43,946 bases of DNA from an uncultured Acetatifactor sp. (GCA_910588225.1 CAJUQT010000037.1:1-43946), one strand, 5' to 3'; numbered from the stretch's first letter, positions 18,106-27,332 are shown. A program made the numbers and translations. The notes: generated by a model not told the origin, from the letters alone.

Positions 18106-18147
18106 AAAAAAGGCCCTGCTTTCCCTCGGCCTGCGGAAAGCAGGGCT
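18106..18147 (-). terminator. Terminator after aroC
   Basis: On the minus strand an 11-bp stem (CCCTGCTTTCC with GGAAAGCAGGG, 10-base loop) ends in a run of six T. It starts about 10 bases past the aroC stop. Confidence 0.9.
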
Positions 18148-18157
18148 GAAACACCGT

Positions 18158-19267
18158 CTACTTACTCTCGGAGCCATAGAACGACGTAAGGTACGTCATT
18201 CTGGCAGACAGATTCAGCATCATGGAATCCAGCACCGTAAGCGCCGTCATGCACTCCATCACCACTACTGCTCTGGGTACAATCACCGGATCATGGCGTC
18301 CCTTAATATTGATTTCTACGTTTTCACCTGAACCACTGACTGTCTGCTGCGTCCGAAAAATGGAGGGCGTTGGTTTCACATAGGCCCGAACCACAATGCT
18401 GTCTCCATCACTGATACCACCCAGAATCCCGCCTGCATGGTTGGAAGCTTTCACTGTCTTTTCCTCTTCCATCCGAAAGCCGTCATTGTTTTCACTTCCC
18501 CTGCGCTCCGAAACCTCATGGCCGTCTCCGATTTCCACTGCCTTTACCGCCCCTATGGACATAATTGCTTTGGCCAGATTTGCATCCAGCTTTTCAAAGA
18601 CCGGATCTCCAATCCCTGACGGAATTCCTTCCACCAGACATTCCATACAGCCACCCACAGAGTCCGTGTCACGCCTCACACTCTCAAGATATGCAACAGC
18701 CGCCGCATCTGCCTTTCTGTCCGGCATGGCGGTGGGCGTCTCCAAAATGGCCTGCCTGTCAAATTCGGACAGATCTGCCTCCACCGGGCCGATAGAACGG
18801 GTATAGGCGCATACTGTGACCCCCAGCTTTTTCAATATCTTACAGGCAATTGCTCCCGCCGCCACACGGCCCACAGTCTCCCTGCCGGAAGATCTGCCGC
18901 CACCCCGGTAATCCCGAAAACCATATTTCCTGTCAAAGGTATAATCCGCGTGTCCCGGGCGATAGCAGGAAGCAATCTCACTGTAATCTCCGGATATCTG
19001 AGAAGTATTTCGTACCATCAGAGAAATTGGCGTCCCTGTGGTACGCCCTTCAAATACGCCGGACATAATCTCCACCGCATCCGCTTCCTTTCGGGGAGTG
19101 GCAATGCGAGTGACTCCCGGTTTGCGCCTGTCCAGATAAAGCTGAATATCACCTTCCTCCAGCTCCAGCCCGGCCGGGCATCCGTCAATGACCACCCCCA
19201 GCGCCTTCCCGTGAGATTCCCCCCATGTTGTGATTCTGAAAACAGTACCATATATGGAACCTGCCAT
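18158..19267 (-). CDS. aroC: Chorismate synthase
   Basis: This 369-residue FMN-dependent enzyme converts EPSP to chorismate, the branch point of aromatic amino-acid synthesis. Family signatures are present: GESHGKALGVVIDGCPAG near the start, YRPGHADYTF, the RGGGRSSGRETVGRVAAGAI block (about residues 122-141), and the C-terminal GRHDPVIVPRAVVV block. AGGAGG precedes the ATG at 19267. A terminator closes the gene and no other shikimate gene is adjacent, so it is probably transcribed alone. A structured leader of about 100 bases precedes it. Confidence 0.97.
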   Translation of the reverse strand: MAGSIYGTVFRITTWGESHGKALGVVIDGCPAGLELEEGDIQLYLDRRKPGVTRIATPRKEADAVEIMSGVFEGRTTGTPISLMVRNTSQISGDYSEIASCYRPGHADYTFDRKYGFRDYRGGGRSSGRETVGRVAAGAIACKILKKLGVTVCAYTRSIGPVEADLSEFDRQAILETPTAMPDRKADAAAVAYLESVRRDTDSVGGCMECLVEGIPSGIGDPVFEKLDANLAKAIMSIGAVKAVEIGDGHEVSERRGSENNDGFRMEEEKTVKASNHAGGILGGISDGDSIVVRAYVKPTPSIFRTQQTVSGSGENVEINIKGRHDPVIVPRAVVVMECMTALTVLDSMMLNLSARMTYLTSFYGSESK

Positions 19268-19284
19268 TTTGTCCTCCTAATTAT

Positions 19285-19410
19285 AGTTCCGCAGCAGCCC
19301 CTTCAGTACCTGATTATGGGCAGAGAACTTCCGGCCGCATATTGTGCGTCCGTAACTCCTCTGGGCACTGAACGGGCCGCTGCTGTTTAGTCGCTGCGCG
19401 ACGGCTCTAA
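19285..19410 (-). promoter_or_regulatory. Structured leader upstream of aroC
   Basis: On the minus strand CAGCAGC (19379-19385) pairs with GCTGCTG (19292-19298) and the helix continues with TTCAGT and ACTGAA. Inside lies a second hairpin built on GACGCA and TGCGGC. A separate hairpin (TTTAG...GTCGC GCA GCGAC TAAA) precedes it at about 19386-19411. The leader ends in GCGGAACTATAATTAGGAGG. It resembles the end of the serC leader, GCGGAACTAAATTCAGGAGG. No known riboswitch is recognised. Confidence 0.4.
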
Positions 19411-19451
19411 ATTGCTGCATACGGCAATTGAATAAAGTCTCTCCGACAATT

Positions 19452-20501
19452 TTACAGCTTATGAAAGGTAATGCAGTTGGGCACGTCCACCTGAATGGGC
19501 GGTCCGTTCATAATCATGGTACCGTTCTCTGTATTCACCCGGAAAAAGGTCATGTCATTGGTCTCATGATTCAGGGAGACCAGGAATTTATTGTTGGGGA
19601 ACAGGCTGGCGTCCTTCGGATACTCCCCGCCCACCGGCAGACAGAAAATCTGGGTGAGATTTCCCGTCTCTTCGTTTACCTCATACAGTACCACTGAATT
19701 GTCCCCGGCATTGGAGCTGAGCAGGTATCTGTGGTCGTCAGAAAAAGTAAGTGCACTGGCGGCATTGTAGCTGCCCATCTCTCCACGACAGGTCTTCACC
19801 GTCTGAATCTTCTCGAACACAGGCTGATTCTTTTTGTCCTCATAGGAATATACATCAATATAACATTTACATTCATGCACAATGTAAATAAAACGTCCGT
19901 CTTTCGAAATCTTGATGTGTCTTGGCGCAGATTCCAGTTCACTTCTGATAATATCTGCAAGCATCACCTTTCCAATCGACGCATCAAAACGATATACATT
20001 TACATGGTCCATCCCCTGGTCCGCCACCAGCAGATATTTGTTGTCATGGGTCATACGGGCACAATTTATATGGGGTCTGAAATTGCGCTCCGCCACGCTG
20101 CCCAGGCCCTTATGATAGATTTCATCCGTAATATCTCCGATGGATCCGTCTTTCTCCAGCTTCAAAACAGTCAGTTTCCCATCATGATAACCCGCCACGA
20201 ACAGATATCTGTCTGTATAGTCCGTGGAAACATAGCAGCCTCTCATCCCGTTAATAGAAGCGAAATTCAGAAATTTCAGACTGCCGTCCTCCAATATCTC
20301 ATAGGCTTCCACTCCAAAATCCGTTATGGAATATAAATATTTTCCATTATGGGAGATGGTCACATAGGAAGAATTGGTAATCTCCACCTTATCCTTCTCA
20401 ATAAATCTTCCCCTTTCCATATCCACATCATATATCTTTATCCCGTTTTTGTCTCCTCTAGTGTAAGTGGAAACATAAGCCACATACTTTTCCTTCTCCA
20501 T
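19452..20501 (-). CDS. Lactonase-type seven-bladed beta-propeller protein
   Basis: The 349-residue protein consists of repeated blade motifs such as YVTISHNGKYLYSI, NKYLLVADQGMDHVNVYRF, DGRFIYIVHE and HRYLLSSNAGDNSVVLYEV. This is the pattern of the 6-phosphogluconolactonase (YbhE/Pgl) family in PF10282. Members hydrolyse 6-phosphogluconolactone in the pentose phosphate pathway, but related propellers have other roles, so the substrate is uncertain. There is no signal peptide, so a cytoplasmic location is likely. GGCAGGA precedes the ATG. It has its own extended -10 promoter at 20586. No glucose-6-phosphate dehydrogenase gene is nearby. Confidence 0.8.
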   Translation of the reverse strand: MEKEKYVAYVSTYTRGDKNGIKIYDVDMERGRFIEKDKVEITNSSYVTISHNGKYLYSITDFGVEAYEILEDGSLKFLNFASINGMRGCYVSTDYTDRYLFVAGYHDGKLTVLKLEKDGSIGDITDEIYHKGLGSVAERNFRPHINCARMTHDNKYLLVADQGMDHVNVYRFDASIGKVMLADIIRSELESAPRHIKISKDGRFIYIVHECKCYIDVYSYEDKKNQPVFEKIQTVKTCRGEMGSYNAASALTFSDDHRYLLSSNAGDNSVVLYEVNEETGNLTQIFCLPVGGEYPKDASLFPNNKFLVSLNHETNDMTFFRVNTENGTMIMNGPPIQVDVPNCITFHKL

Positions 20502-20585
20502 CAGAGAGTCCTGCCTTTCGTTATATTCTATCCGGTACGCCGGTTTTCTCCTGGTCTAAGCCGAAAGCCCGCATTCGTATGTCTC

Positions 20586-20614
20586 ATTATACCACACCCT
20601 TTTGTCACTTTAAA
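20586..20614 (-). promoter_or_regulatory. Promoter of the lactonase-like gene
   Basis: Minus-strand TATAAT (20586-20591) is preceded by TGG, an extended -10 element. TTTAAA lies 17 bases upstream as a weak -35. Confidence 0.55.
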
Positions 20615-20624
20615 TACTTTTTCC

Positions 20625-20670
20625 GAAAAAACAAGGCGGTCAGCCATTTTTTGATATGGGACCGCCTTTT
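20625..20670 (-). terminator. Terminator after the Cys-rich gene
   Basis: On the minus strand AAGGCGGTC pairs with GACCGCCTT, with an 18-base loop, then TGTTTTTT. It lies about 50 bases past the stop at 20717. Confidence 0.75.
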
Positions 20671-20716
20671 CCATTATTCATGATGCCAGACAGCAGCGCA
20701 GTTCGGATTCTCTTCC

Positions 20717-21061
20717 CTATGATTCGCAGTCCTCTCTGTTGTCATGATGAGGGAATTTGGGATAATCCTGCCATGGAGGCGGTATCAGCCCCATATCGCA
20801 GCCTTCTCTTTCATTCTGCTCGCAGTCGCAGGGATTCTTATCACAGCAAGGCTTTTCTTCCCTGCAGCAGTCTCTCTCTTCTCTGCAGTCGCAAGTGTCA
20901 GGCCTTCTTCCGCAGGGTTCCTTCGGAGGGCATTTTTTCCTGGGTGGATTCACTGTGCACTCTCCGCAGCAATTACTGTCATTCTTTGTCCTGCAGCCGC
21001 AGGAATTGTTTCCCCATCCGCCACAACAGCCAAGCAGCAGTATTAAAATCAAGCAGTTCAT
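20717..21061 (-). CDS. Small cysteine-rich protein
   Basis: The 114-residue product begins with a short hydrophobic stretch (MNCLILILLLGCCGG) and then carries about 20 cysteines, many as CC, CGC, CDC or CD. The last 30 residues are proline- and acid-rich. Metal binding or a disulfide-rich surface protein are both conceivable, and no family function is known to me. An ATG four codons upstream (21073) overlaps the ribosome site ATGGAGAT that serves the ATG at 21061, so the latter was chosen. It follows the GH13-like gene by 61 bases on the same strand and is closed by a terminator. Confidence 0.7.
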   Translation of the reverse strand: MNCLILILLLGCCGGWGNNSCGCRTKNDSNCCGECTVNPPRKKCPPKEPCGRRPDTCDCREERDCCREEKPCCDKNPCDCEQNEREGCDMGLIPPPWQDYPKFPHHDNREDCES

Positions 21062-21122
21062 ATTTATCTCCATATGATATGTTTATGCTATCATATGCAG
21101 ACAGAAAATCAAAGGTGCACGG

Positions 21123-23018
21123 TCACTTTTCACCAGCTCCCTGCACTTTCTTGTCCTTCACCCGGACCGAGACATACACCTGAATACTTCTGGGCGGGAC
21201 AGTTCTCTGCCATTCTGCGTTTTCTTCCTCCTGTGACTCTGTCTTCGTTCCCATTCCATTCTCCGTTGAAAAAGCAGCTTCCCATTTCATCCCCTTTGGC
21301 AGTCTGGGCAATGCCAGCTTATGATTTTCCCAATGCATGTTCATGGCAATATAGAGAAAGGTATCAGCGCTTCCTCTGTCTGATTTCGCATATTTTCCAC
21401 ATAGCATGATGCCAGCGTACCTGTTGTCCCTCTCCATCTGCGGCTGCCACGCATACTTCCCGTGATATGACAGATCCGGATAACCGCAGGCCAGGTAATC
21501 CATCAGCCGCAGTTCCCGATCCGGGTGCAGAATCGCATTTTTTCGTCTGAATGCTGCCAGCATTTTCCAGTATTCCAGTATTTCGACGTTCTTCGCCGCA
21601 TCTTTCCAGTTAAGCCATGTCACTGCGTTATCCTGACAATAGGGATTGTTATTTCCTTTCTGGGAATTGGCAAATTCATCTCCCATGAAAATCAGCGGTG
21701 TGGACTGTGAAAGCAGCAACAGACACATGGCATTTTTCATCTGCTTTATTCGAAGCTTTTTCACACTCTGTCTGCGGCTTGTACCTTCTTCTCCGCAGTT
21801 CCAGCTGGCATTGTAGTCATTTCCGTCCCTGTTGTCCTCCCCGTTATTCTCATTATGTTTATAATCATAGGACACCATATCGGCCAGCGTGAATCCAGAA
21901 TAATTGGTCAGATAATGAATATATCCGGATTTTCCCGGAATATGCCGCATATGGTAAAGCACACTGCCCAGCATATTTCCATCACCCTTCAGAAACCTGC
22001 GCATTTCATAATACCAGGTATCATTATACTCTCCCAGATGCGGAAACAGAGGCTGCTCTGACTTCCCATAAATCTGTTCTGTGTCAAAGTGGTAATACCA
22101 CAGCTTTGTATCTGCCAGCAAATCATCGGATGCCAGCAAATCCACAGGAAGATTTTCCCCCATCAGATGAAAACCGTCCACATGATACGCCTTCACCCAG
22201 TAATGCAGGATTGGAGCAATTTCATTTCTATTGACCTCATTGGGAAAATAAAACTGCATCACCAGTTCCATTCTCTCCTCATGAAGTGCTCTGACCAGTT
22301 CTCTGAATTCCCCAGGCGCATCCTTCGCCGCGGCATAAGCAGCCTTCGGCGCATAATAATACCCCCTTTTATACCCCCAGTAATTTAATCTGCCTGCGGA
22401 AGACTTTTCCACAATCCCAAATGGCGTCATCAGAGGAAGCTTCTGTTCTTCCTCTTTCAGCGCTGCTTCCATAAATTCATAGGCCGGCTGCAGTTCCAGG
22501 GTAGTGACGCCGATTTCTTTCAGATAGGGAATCTTCTCCCTGATTCCTGAAAAAGTTCCTCTGTCTCTCACACCTGAAGAGGTATGTCTGGTAAATCCCC
22601 GCACATGCAGGCAATAAGCAATCATCTGACTGTAGGGAATGCGCGGAAAACAGTCTTCTCCCCAGTCAAATTCTACTGTGTCAAATCCGGCTTTCAGATC
22701 CAGAATACTTCTTTCCCTGCCGTATACTGCCTTCTGCGGAAACACTTTCGCCCGTTCGTCCGGAACAAGCCTGTCCTCTTCATAGAAAAGATAAGTGATT
22801 GTCTTTCTATCTATATTCTCCACAGTCCTGCAATATACATACCCTGTTCTGTCCTTTTCCGTAAAAGAAATTTTCTTCAGCAGTCTGCCTGTGTCTCTGT
22901 CATACAACATGATTCCGCAGGACGCACTCCTGGACACAAAAGAAAAGCAAACTCCGTCTCCTTCTGCGTGGTTCTTCATGGGATAAGGCTTCATCTGCAA
23001 GTTATCATTTTCTGTCAT
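21123..23018 (-). CDS. GH13 debranching-type protein with degenerate active site
   Basis: The 631-residue protein aligns along its length with the isoamylase/GlgX/TreX group of GH13. Evidence includes an N-terminal CBM48-like beta domain, YCLHVRGFTRHTSSGV, LKEIGVTTLELQPAYEF, and a long GFTLADMVSY...ENNGEDNRDG...SWNCGEEG stretch. All four catalytic regions are altered. Region I reads MQFYFPN (254-260) where DVVYNH is expected. Region II is DGFHLM (281-286), so the nucleophile aspartate is M286. Region III has Y309 in place of the acid/base glutamate. Region IV has NYS (372-374) where a His-Asp pair is expected. It is probably not an active glycosidase. The frame is intact with a strong GGAGGG ribosome site, so it is likely expressed, perhaps in glycan binding or regulation. 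Confidence 0.8.
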   Translation of the reverse strand: MTENDNLQMKPYPMKNHAEGDGVCFSFVSRSASCGIMLYDRDTGRLLKKISFTEKDRTGYVYCRTVENIDRKTITYLFYEEDRLVPDERAKVFPQKAVYGRERSILDLKAGFDTVEFDWGEDCFPRIPYSQMIAYCLHVRGFTRHTSSGVRDRGTFSGIREKIPYLKEIGVTTLELQPAYEFMEAALKEEEQKLPLMTPFGIVEKSSAGRLNYWGYKRGYYYAPKAAYAAAKDAPGEFRELVRALHEERMELVMQFYFPNEVNRNEIAPILHYWVKAYHVDGFHLMGENLPVDLLASDDLLADTKLWYYHFDTEQIYGKSEQPLFPHLGEYNDTWYYEMRRFLKGDGNMLGSVLYHMRHIPGKSGYIHYLTNYSGFTLADMVSYDYKHNENNGEDNRDGNDYNASWNCGEEGTSRRQSVKKLRIKQMKNAMCLLLLSQSTPLIFMGDEFANSQKGNNNPYCQDNAVTWLNWKDAAKNVEILEYWKMLAAFRRKNAILHPDRELRLMDYLACGYPDLSYHGKYAWQPQMERDNRYAGIMLCGKYAKSDRGSADTFLYIAMNMHWENHKLALPRLPKGMKWEAAFSTENGMGTKTESQEEENAEWQRTVPPRSIQVYVSVRVKDKKVQGAGEK

Positions 23019-23270
23019 CGCTTTCCCTCCATGCCGCGGGAGTCCACGTATCCCCGCGTTTCATATCATATTGTCAAGATCCACTCTGTCTGTTGATAGG
23101 AAATATGATGTAACAGCTCGATGCTCTCCGAGCCCGTTACAATACGACAACAATTCGAACAGATATCTGAATTGTTGCAGCACATAAACTGATAAGTGAA
23201 AAAACAACGTTCTGAAAGAGATACCGTTACTATATTACCATAGATTTTCCACAATAAAAAGACCTTAAAT
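23019..23270. other. Intergenic region with two tandem hairpins
   Basis: There is no supported gene between the GH13-like gene and the small coiled-coil gene. 23110-23143 forms a hairpin (TGTAAC...GTTACA with CTCG/CGAG inside). 23146-23178 is copy B of the dispersed repeat. Confidence 0.5.
23146..23178 (-). repeat. Dispersed hairpin repeat, copy B
   Basis: The minus strand reads GCAACAATTCAGATATC then TGTTCGAATTGTTG. The arms ACAATTC and GAATTGT pair. It has the same orientation and loop start (AGATA) as the other copies. Confidence 0.65.
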
Positions 23271-23304
23271 AAAAAAACCGGGAATGTTCCAGACACTCCC
23301 GGTT
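23271..23304 (-). terminator. Terminator after the small coiled-coil gene
   Basis: On the minus strand AACCGGGA pairs with TCCCGGTT, with an inner TGT/ACA pairing, followed by seven T. Confidence 0.88.
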
Positions 23305-23334
23305 CCTGCAATAATTTCATATGGATGTTCGGCA

Positions 23335-23574
23335 TCAGGAAGCTGCTTCCTCGCGACGCTCAAGATACTGCTGCAGCACTTCCGCCACTTCTTCCGGTTC
23401 CAGTCCTGCTTCTTCTATAATGTCGCTTACAACCTCCAGTTCTTTTCGTTTCTTTTCCTGATACATTTCTTCCAGCTCTCTCTGCTCTGACTCCAAACGA
23501 GTTGTCAGTGCCTCAATCAGTTCCACCTTTGCGGCAATTTTCTCCTCAAGAGTCTTGCGCTGTCCTCTTGCCAT
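23335..23574 (-). CDS. Small coiled-coil protein, 79 residues
   Basis: The product is strongly charged and almost entirely helical. A long coiled coil spans residues 8-50 (KIAAKVELIEALTTRLESEQ and onward), then a short EEVAEVLQQYLERREE helix. No signal peptide, cysteine or known catalytic motif is seen. AAAGGAG lies eight bases before the ATG, and a terminator follows, so the gene is real and monocistronic. Similar short coiled-coil proteins are seen in Lachnospiraceae, sometimes near mobile elements, but I cannot assign a function. Confidence 0.75.
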   Translation of the reverse strand: MARGQRKTLEEKIAAKVELIEALTTRLESEQRELEEMYQEKKRKELEVVSDIIEEAGLEPEEVAEVLQQYLERREEAAS

Positions 23575-23724
23575 ATACGTCTCCTTTCACAGGATTGTCC
23601 GTGGCAGTCCGGAAAGATCTCCCAACCGCCCATTCCCCTCTTACCTCACGCCAATCCTTTTTAACAGTATATGGACAAGTCTGGAAAAATATGTATACTT
23701 TTTCAGAAAATATGTTTTTTGTTT

Positions 23725-26700
23725 TCAGAGAAGACTCAGGAAATCTTCTTTGGTCATGCCGCCCAGCTGCCCTGCATCTCCCTGTATAATCTGGTCCGAC
23801 AGTGCTCTCTTACTCTCCTGGAGCGCCTGAATTCTCTCCTCTATGGTTCCCTTGGCAATCAGCCTGTACACCACTACCATCTTCGTCTGCCCGATACGAT
23901 GTATCCGGTCTGTAGCCTGGTTCTGTACCGCCAGATTCCACCAGGGATCATAGTGAATCACCACATCCGCTCCCGTCAGATTCAGCCCCACACCGCCTGC
24001 CTTCAGAGAAATCAGGAATACTTTCGTATCGTCTCTGTTAAAAGCCTTCACAAGCTCCAGGCGCTTTTCCTTAGGTGTGGCTCCTGTAATCGTGTAGAAA
24101 CTGATTTTCTCCTCTTCCATGCGTAGGGCTATCCGTTCCAGCATGGAGGTAAACTGTGAGAAAAGCAGTATTTTATGGCCGCCTTCTGCCGCGCTCTGTA
24201 CCAGGTCAATGCAGGCTTCCAGCTTAGCGGATTCTCCTCTGTAATTTTCAAAGCACAGTCCGGGGTCACAGCAAATCTGCCGCAGCTTCGTCAGTTCCGC
24301 CAGGATCTGTATCTTGTTCTTCTGGAACTCGCGGGCATCCTGCATTACAATCTTCTGCTTCATATGCACTACCTGAGCATCATATAGCTTCTGCTGCGTC
24401 TCTTCAAATCTGACATACCGGTTCTCTTCCAGCTTCTCCGGAAGGTCTTTCAGTACATTTTCCTTCATTCTTCGGAGAATAAAGGGGGCCGTCATTCTCT
24501 GCAGCCTCTCCAGCGCAGACTGATCCTCATTTCGCACAATGGGAGATTCGAACTCATTTCGGAATACGTCATACCCGTACAAATACCCTGGAATCAGGAA
24601 ATCAAAAATGCTCCAGAGCTCACTGAGCCGGTTCTCAATCGGGGTTCCCGTCAGCGCAAAGCGCACATTGCTTTTTACAGCCTTAACCGCTTTGGCCGCT
24701 GCAGTGGTATGATTCTTGATATATTGTCCTTCATCTATAACCTGGTAATGAAATTCCTTGTCTTCATAATATTCAATATCTCTCTTCAGCAGATCATAAG
24801 AGGTTATCAGCACATCAAACTCCCCATACCGTTCCAGCTTTCCTCTTCGCTCCTCCTGATTCCCCGTAATGAAACCATAAGAAAGCTCCGGGGTATAGCT
24901 TCGAAGCTCCTCCCCCCAGTTGAAAACCAGAGAGGCCGGCGCCACCACAAGCGAAGTTCCTTTTTTACCCTCCAGCTTTGCTGACAGAAGCACTGCCAGC
25001 ACCTGGAGTGTCTTACCCAGTCCCATGTCATCTGCCAGAATTCCTCCCAGACGGTATTCTTCCAGTGTCCGCAGCCATCGATAACCGTTCTTCTGATATC
25101 CGCGCATAATTTTCGACAGAGAAGCCGGTTCCTCGAAATCCGCGTCGTTCACCGTCTTGAAATCCTTCACCATCTCCCGGAAGTAACTGTCTCTGCTGCT
25201 GTAGATCTCCTCGTTTTTCTCCAGCAGCTTATCCAGGTACAGCGCCCGGTACATAGGAAGCCGGACATTGCCCTTCATCAGTTCCTTCGGCGATATCCGC
25301 AGCGCATCCACCATTTCCGTCAATGTCTGCAGCGCGCCTTCCTCATCCAGGCTTAAGAAGTCTCCATTTTTCAGCCGGTAATATTTTCTCTTCTGGCGAT
25401 AGCTTTTCAGGATATCCAGCAGTTCTTCGGGCGGCACATCCTGGGTAGTAATATTCAGATTCAGCAGGTTGCGGGAAACAGATATGCCCACTGACATCCT
25501 CACTCTGCGTCCGATATTCAGATTACTGAAACGTCTGGTACATTGCACCTCCCCCAACGCCAGAAGTGCGTCCACCCCCTTGTCCAGTACCTGATACATC
25601 CTCTCCTCTTCCTGTCCGCAATGTCTCTCCTGTCTTTCGCTGTCCCAGTAAGGAAACCACTGGCTCACCAGAAACATGGTCTCAGACTCCCGTATTTTTT
25701 CCCGGAAAGATTCCAATGGGACCCTCGACTGACCTTCTTCAGAAAAATCCGGCACAGGAAATTCCTGTTCTCCGTATCTTGCTGCCACACGGCAGGTCAT
25801 ATTGTGCGCCTCCGCGTCCAGATAAAACACAAAACGGGCCTCCGGCGGAAGGTAAGATGCTATCTCCTCCACATTCTCTTCCATCACATCCACCACCCCT
25901 TCCAGCTGAGGCAGCACGGAATAATAAAACTGTGACAGATTATTTCTTCCCACCTGAAAGGTCAGCGAACCATCCCTGCAGAACTGCGCCACCGTGCGCA
26001 CCTTTTTCTGAAATTCCTCCTCCAGCCTGCAAAAGGCATCTTCACACAGATAGTAAGCAGTTCCCACACCGTAGAACATCTGAGGCATACGGCAGTCCAC
26101 CGTTATTCCATGAAAGCTTCTTCGGACACCGAAATCATTTTTGCGAATGGTCATAGACACCTTCGGGTTCCGCTCCTCCGTCCGCAGCCGCGTCTTTGTC
26201 TTTCTCTCGCTGTCTCTGTCCTCAAACTCGAATTCCTCCCCCTGCACAAGGCGGTAAAACTCGTCCAGTCTCCAGCCAAAAAGGGCAAACTCTCCGATTT
26301 TGGAAGCCGCTTTCTTAGAGTAGCTGTGGGCTTCAATCATCCTTCTCTCAAAGGCCAGCTCCTCCTTCACGATTCTGCCGATGAAATCAATCCATCTCCG
26401 GGATTTCTCCATAAAGTTACCAATGCTGTGGCTGAATTCCGTGCTGCTTCCGTAAGCGGCCATCTTAGACTCCTGAACATTCTGATAAAATTCAAAAAGA
26501 TCCTTTACCACAAAAAGCTTCCGTTCTCCTACCTTAAAAGAAATCGCCAGATCACCGTTTTTCAACGTCATTCTGGGTATCAATGTCAGGCTTTCGTTTC
26601 TTCCTATGGTATCGGAGACTACACTGTTGGCCCGCTGCTCGGAAAAGGCCCGGATCAGCTTAAGCCCGCGAACATCCGTGGCATCCCCCAGACTCTTCTC

Positions 26701-27213
26701 CTGCAGCCGCTCCTGCACCAGCATCATAAAGGCAGACAGATAAGCACAGTACTCCCTCCGATAGTACCTGCTGTAATAATGCTTTCTGCAGTCCGCACAC
26801 TGACACTCCGCGAAGAGAACCGAATCTCTGTCGAAAACCACATGGATGGGAAAATTGCTCTTCCCCTCGGTACCTCCCCCCACGGCTTCCCCCACAGTTT
26901 CGCTTTTCCCGCTCATGTATCCGCTTTCCACACTGCGCAGTCTCACCTTTTCCTCCCGGTTCAGCGACTCTCCTTTTCGAATAACCGCCTGAGTCAGTCC
27001 CATATTCTTCCATATGGCATCACAGTCAAAATACTGGTATTGCGAAAGCGCCATATAATCGGCCAGACTGCGCTTCCTTTCCCCTGATGCTCCACTCTCA
27101 TCCTCCTGACGATTGAGAACAATATACTCCTGTTCCCCTTCTGTCACTTCTGCTTCCTTCTGTTCTCTCTCTTCCAATATTATATCCGTGTCAATGTCTG
27201 TTCCCTTTTCCAT
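23725..27213 (-). CDS. SNF2-family DNA-dependent ATPase/helicase
   Basis: The 1162-residue protein has a C-terminal SF2 engine. Walker A is DDMGLGKT (about residue 730), the motif II equivalent is DEGQ (about 825), followed by ALTGTPIENRLSELWSIFD. The second RecA lobe has LLFSQFTSMLERIA, SLKAGGVGLNL, HYDPWWN and ATDRIHRIGQ. The N-terminal part holds a SWIM-like zinc motif, C137-x-C139, C142 and C156-A-Y, in which the last histidine is tyrosine. Such bacterial proteins remodel or translocate on DNA, often tied to RNA polymerase recycling (RapA-like) or repair. The exact role is unknown. A GTG at 27321 would extend it, but the predicted transcript starts at about 27326, leaving no room for a ribosome site. 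The ATG at 27213 has AGGAAAG. Confidence 0.92.
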   Translation of the reverse strand: MEKGTDIDTDIILEEREQKEAEVTEGEQEYIVLNRQEDESGASGERKRSLADYMALSQYQYFDCDAIWKNMGLTQAVIRKGESLNREEKVRLRSVESGYMSGKSETVGEAVGGGTEGKSNFPIHVVFDRDSVLFAECQCADCRKHYYSRYYRREYCAYLSAFMMLVQERLQEKSLGDATDVRGLKLIRAFSEQRANSVVSDTIGRNESLTLIPRMTLKNGDLAISFKVGERKLFVVKDLFEFYQNVQESKMAAYGSSTEFSHSIGNFMEKSRRWIDFIGRIVKEELAFERRMIEAHSYSKKAASKIGEFALFGWRLDEFYRLVQGEEFEFEDRDSERKTKTRLRTEERNPKVSMTIRKNDFGVRRSFHGITVDCRMPQMFYGVGTAYYLCEDAFCRLEEEFQKKVRTVAQFCRDGSLTFQVGRNNLSQFYYSVLPQLEGVVDVMEENVEEIASYLPPEARFVFYLDAEAHNMTCRVAARYGEQEFPVPDFSEEGQSRVPLESFREKIRESETMFLVSQWFPYWDSERQERHCGQEEERMYQVLDKGVDALLALGEVQCTRRFSNLNIGRRVRMSVGISVSRNLLNLNITTQDVPPEELLDILKSYRQKRKYYRLKNGDFLSLDEEGALQTLTEMVDALRISPKELMKGNVRLPMYRALYLDKLLEKNEEIYSSRDSYFREMVKDFKTVNDADFEEPASLSKIMRGYQKNGYRWLRTLEEYRLGGILADDMGLGKTLQVLAVLLSAKLEGKKGTSLVVAPASLVFNWGEELRSYTPELSYGFITGNQEERRGKLERYGEFDVLITSYDLLKRDIEYYEDKEFHYQVIDEGQYIKNHTTAAAKAVKAVKSNVRFALTGTPIENRLSELWSIFDFLIPGYLYGYDVFRNEFESPIVRNEDQSALERLQRMTAPFILRRMKENVLKDLPEKLEENRYVRFEETQQKLYDAQVVHMKQKIVMQDAREFQKNKIQILAELTKLRQICCDPGLCFENYRGESAKLEACIDLVQSAAEGGHKILLFSQFTSMLERIALRMEEEKISFYTITGATPKEKRLELVKAFNRDDTKVFLISLKAGGVGLNLTGADVVIHYDPWWNLAVQNQATDRIHRIGQTKMVVVYRLIAKGTIEERIQALQESKRALSDQIIQGDAGQLGGMTKEDFLSLL

Positions 27214-27332
27214 CGGCTCTTTCCTTCGTCTGCCCACTGATTCATTTTCCCCTTCCGCACTTTTCCAATTCTCACAGATTTTCCGGCTCCATGCGAAGCA
27301 GAATCTGTCTTCCGTTCTCACACCTGCTATCC

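Noticed and set aside
23066..23335. 89-residue minus-strand ORF
   Set aside because: It spans a strong terminator and a repeat hairpin and lacks a ribosome site.
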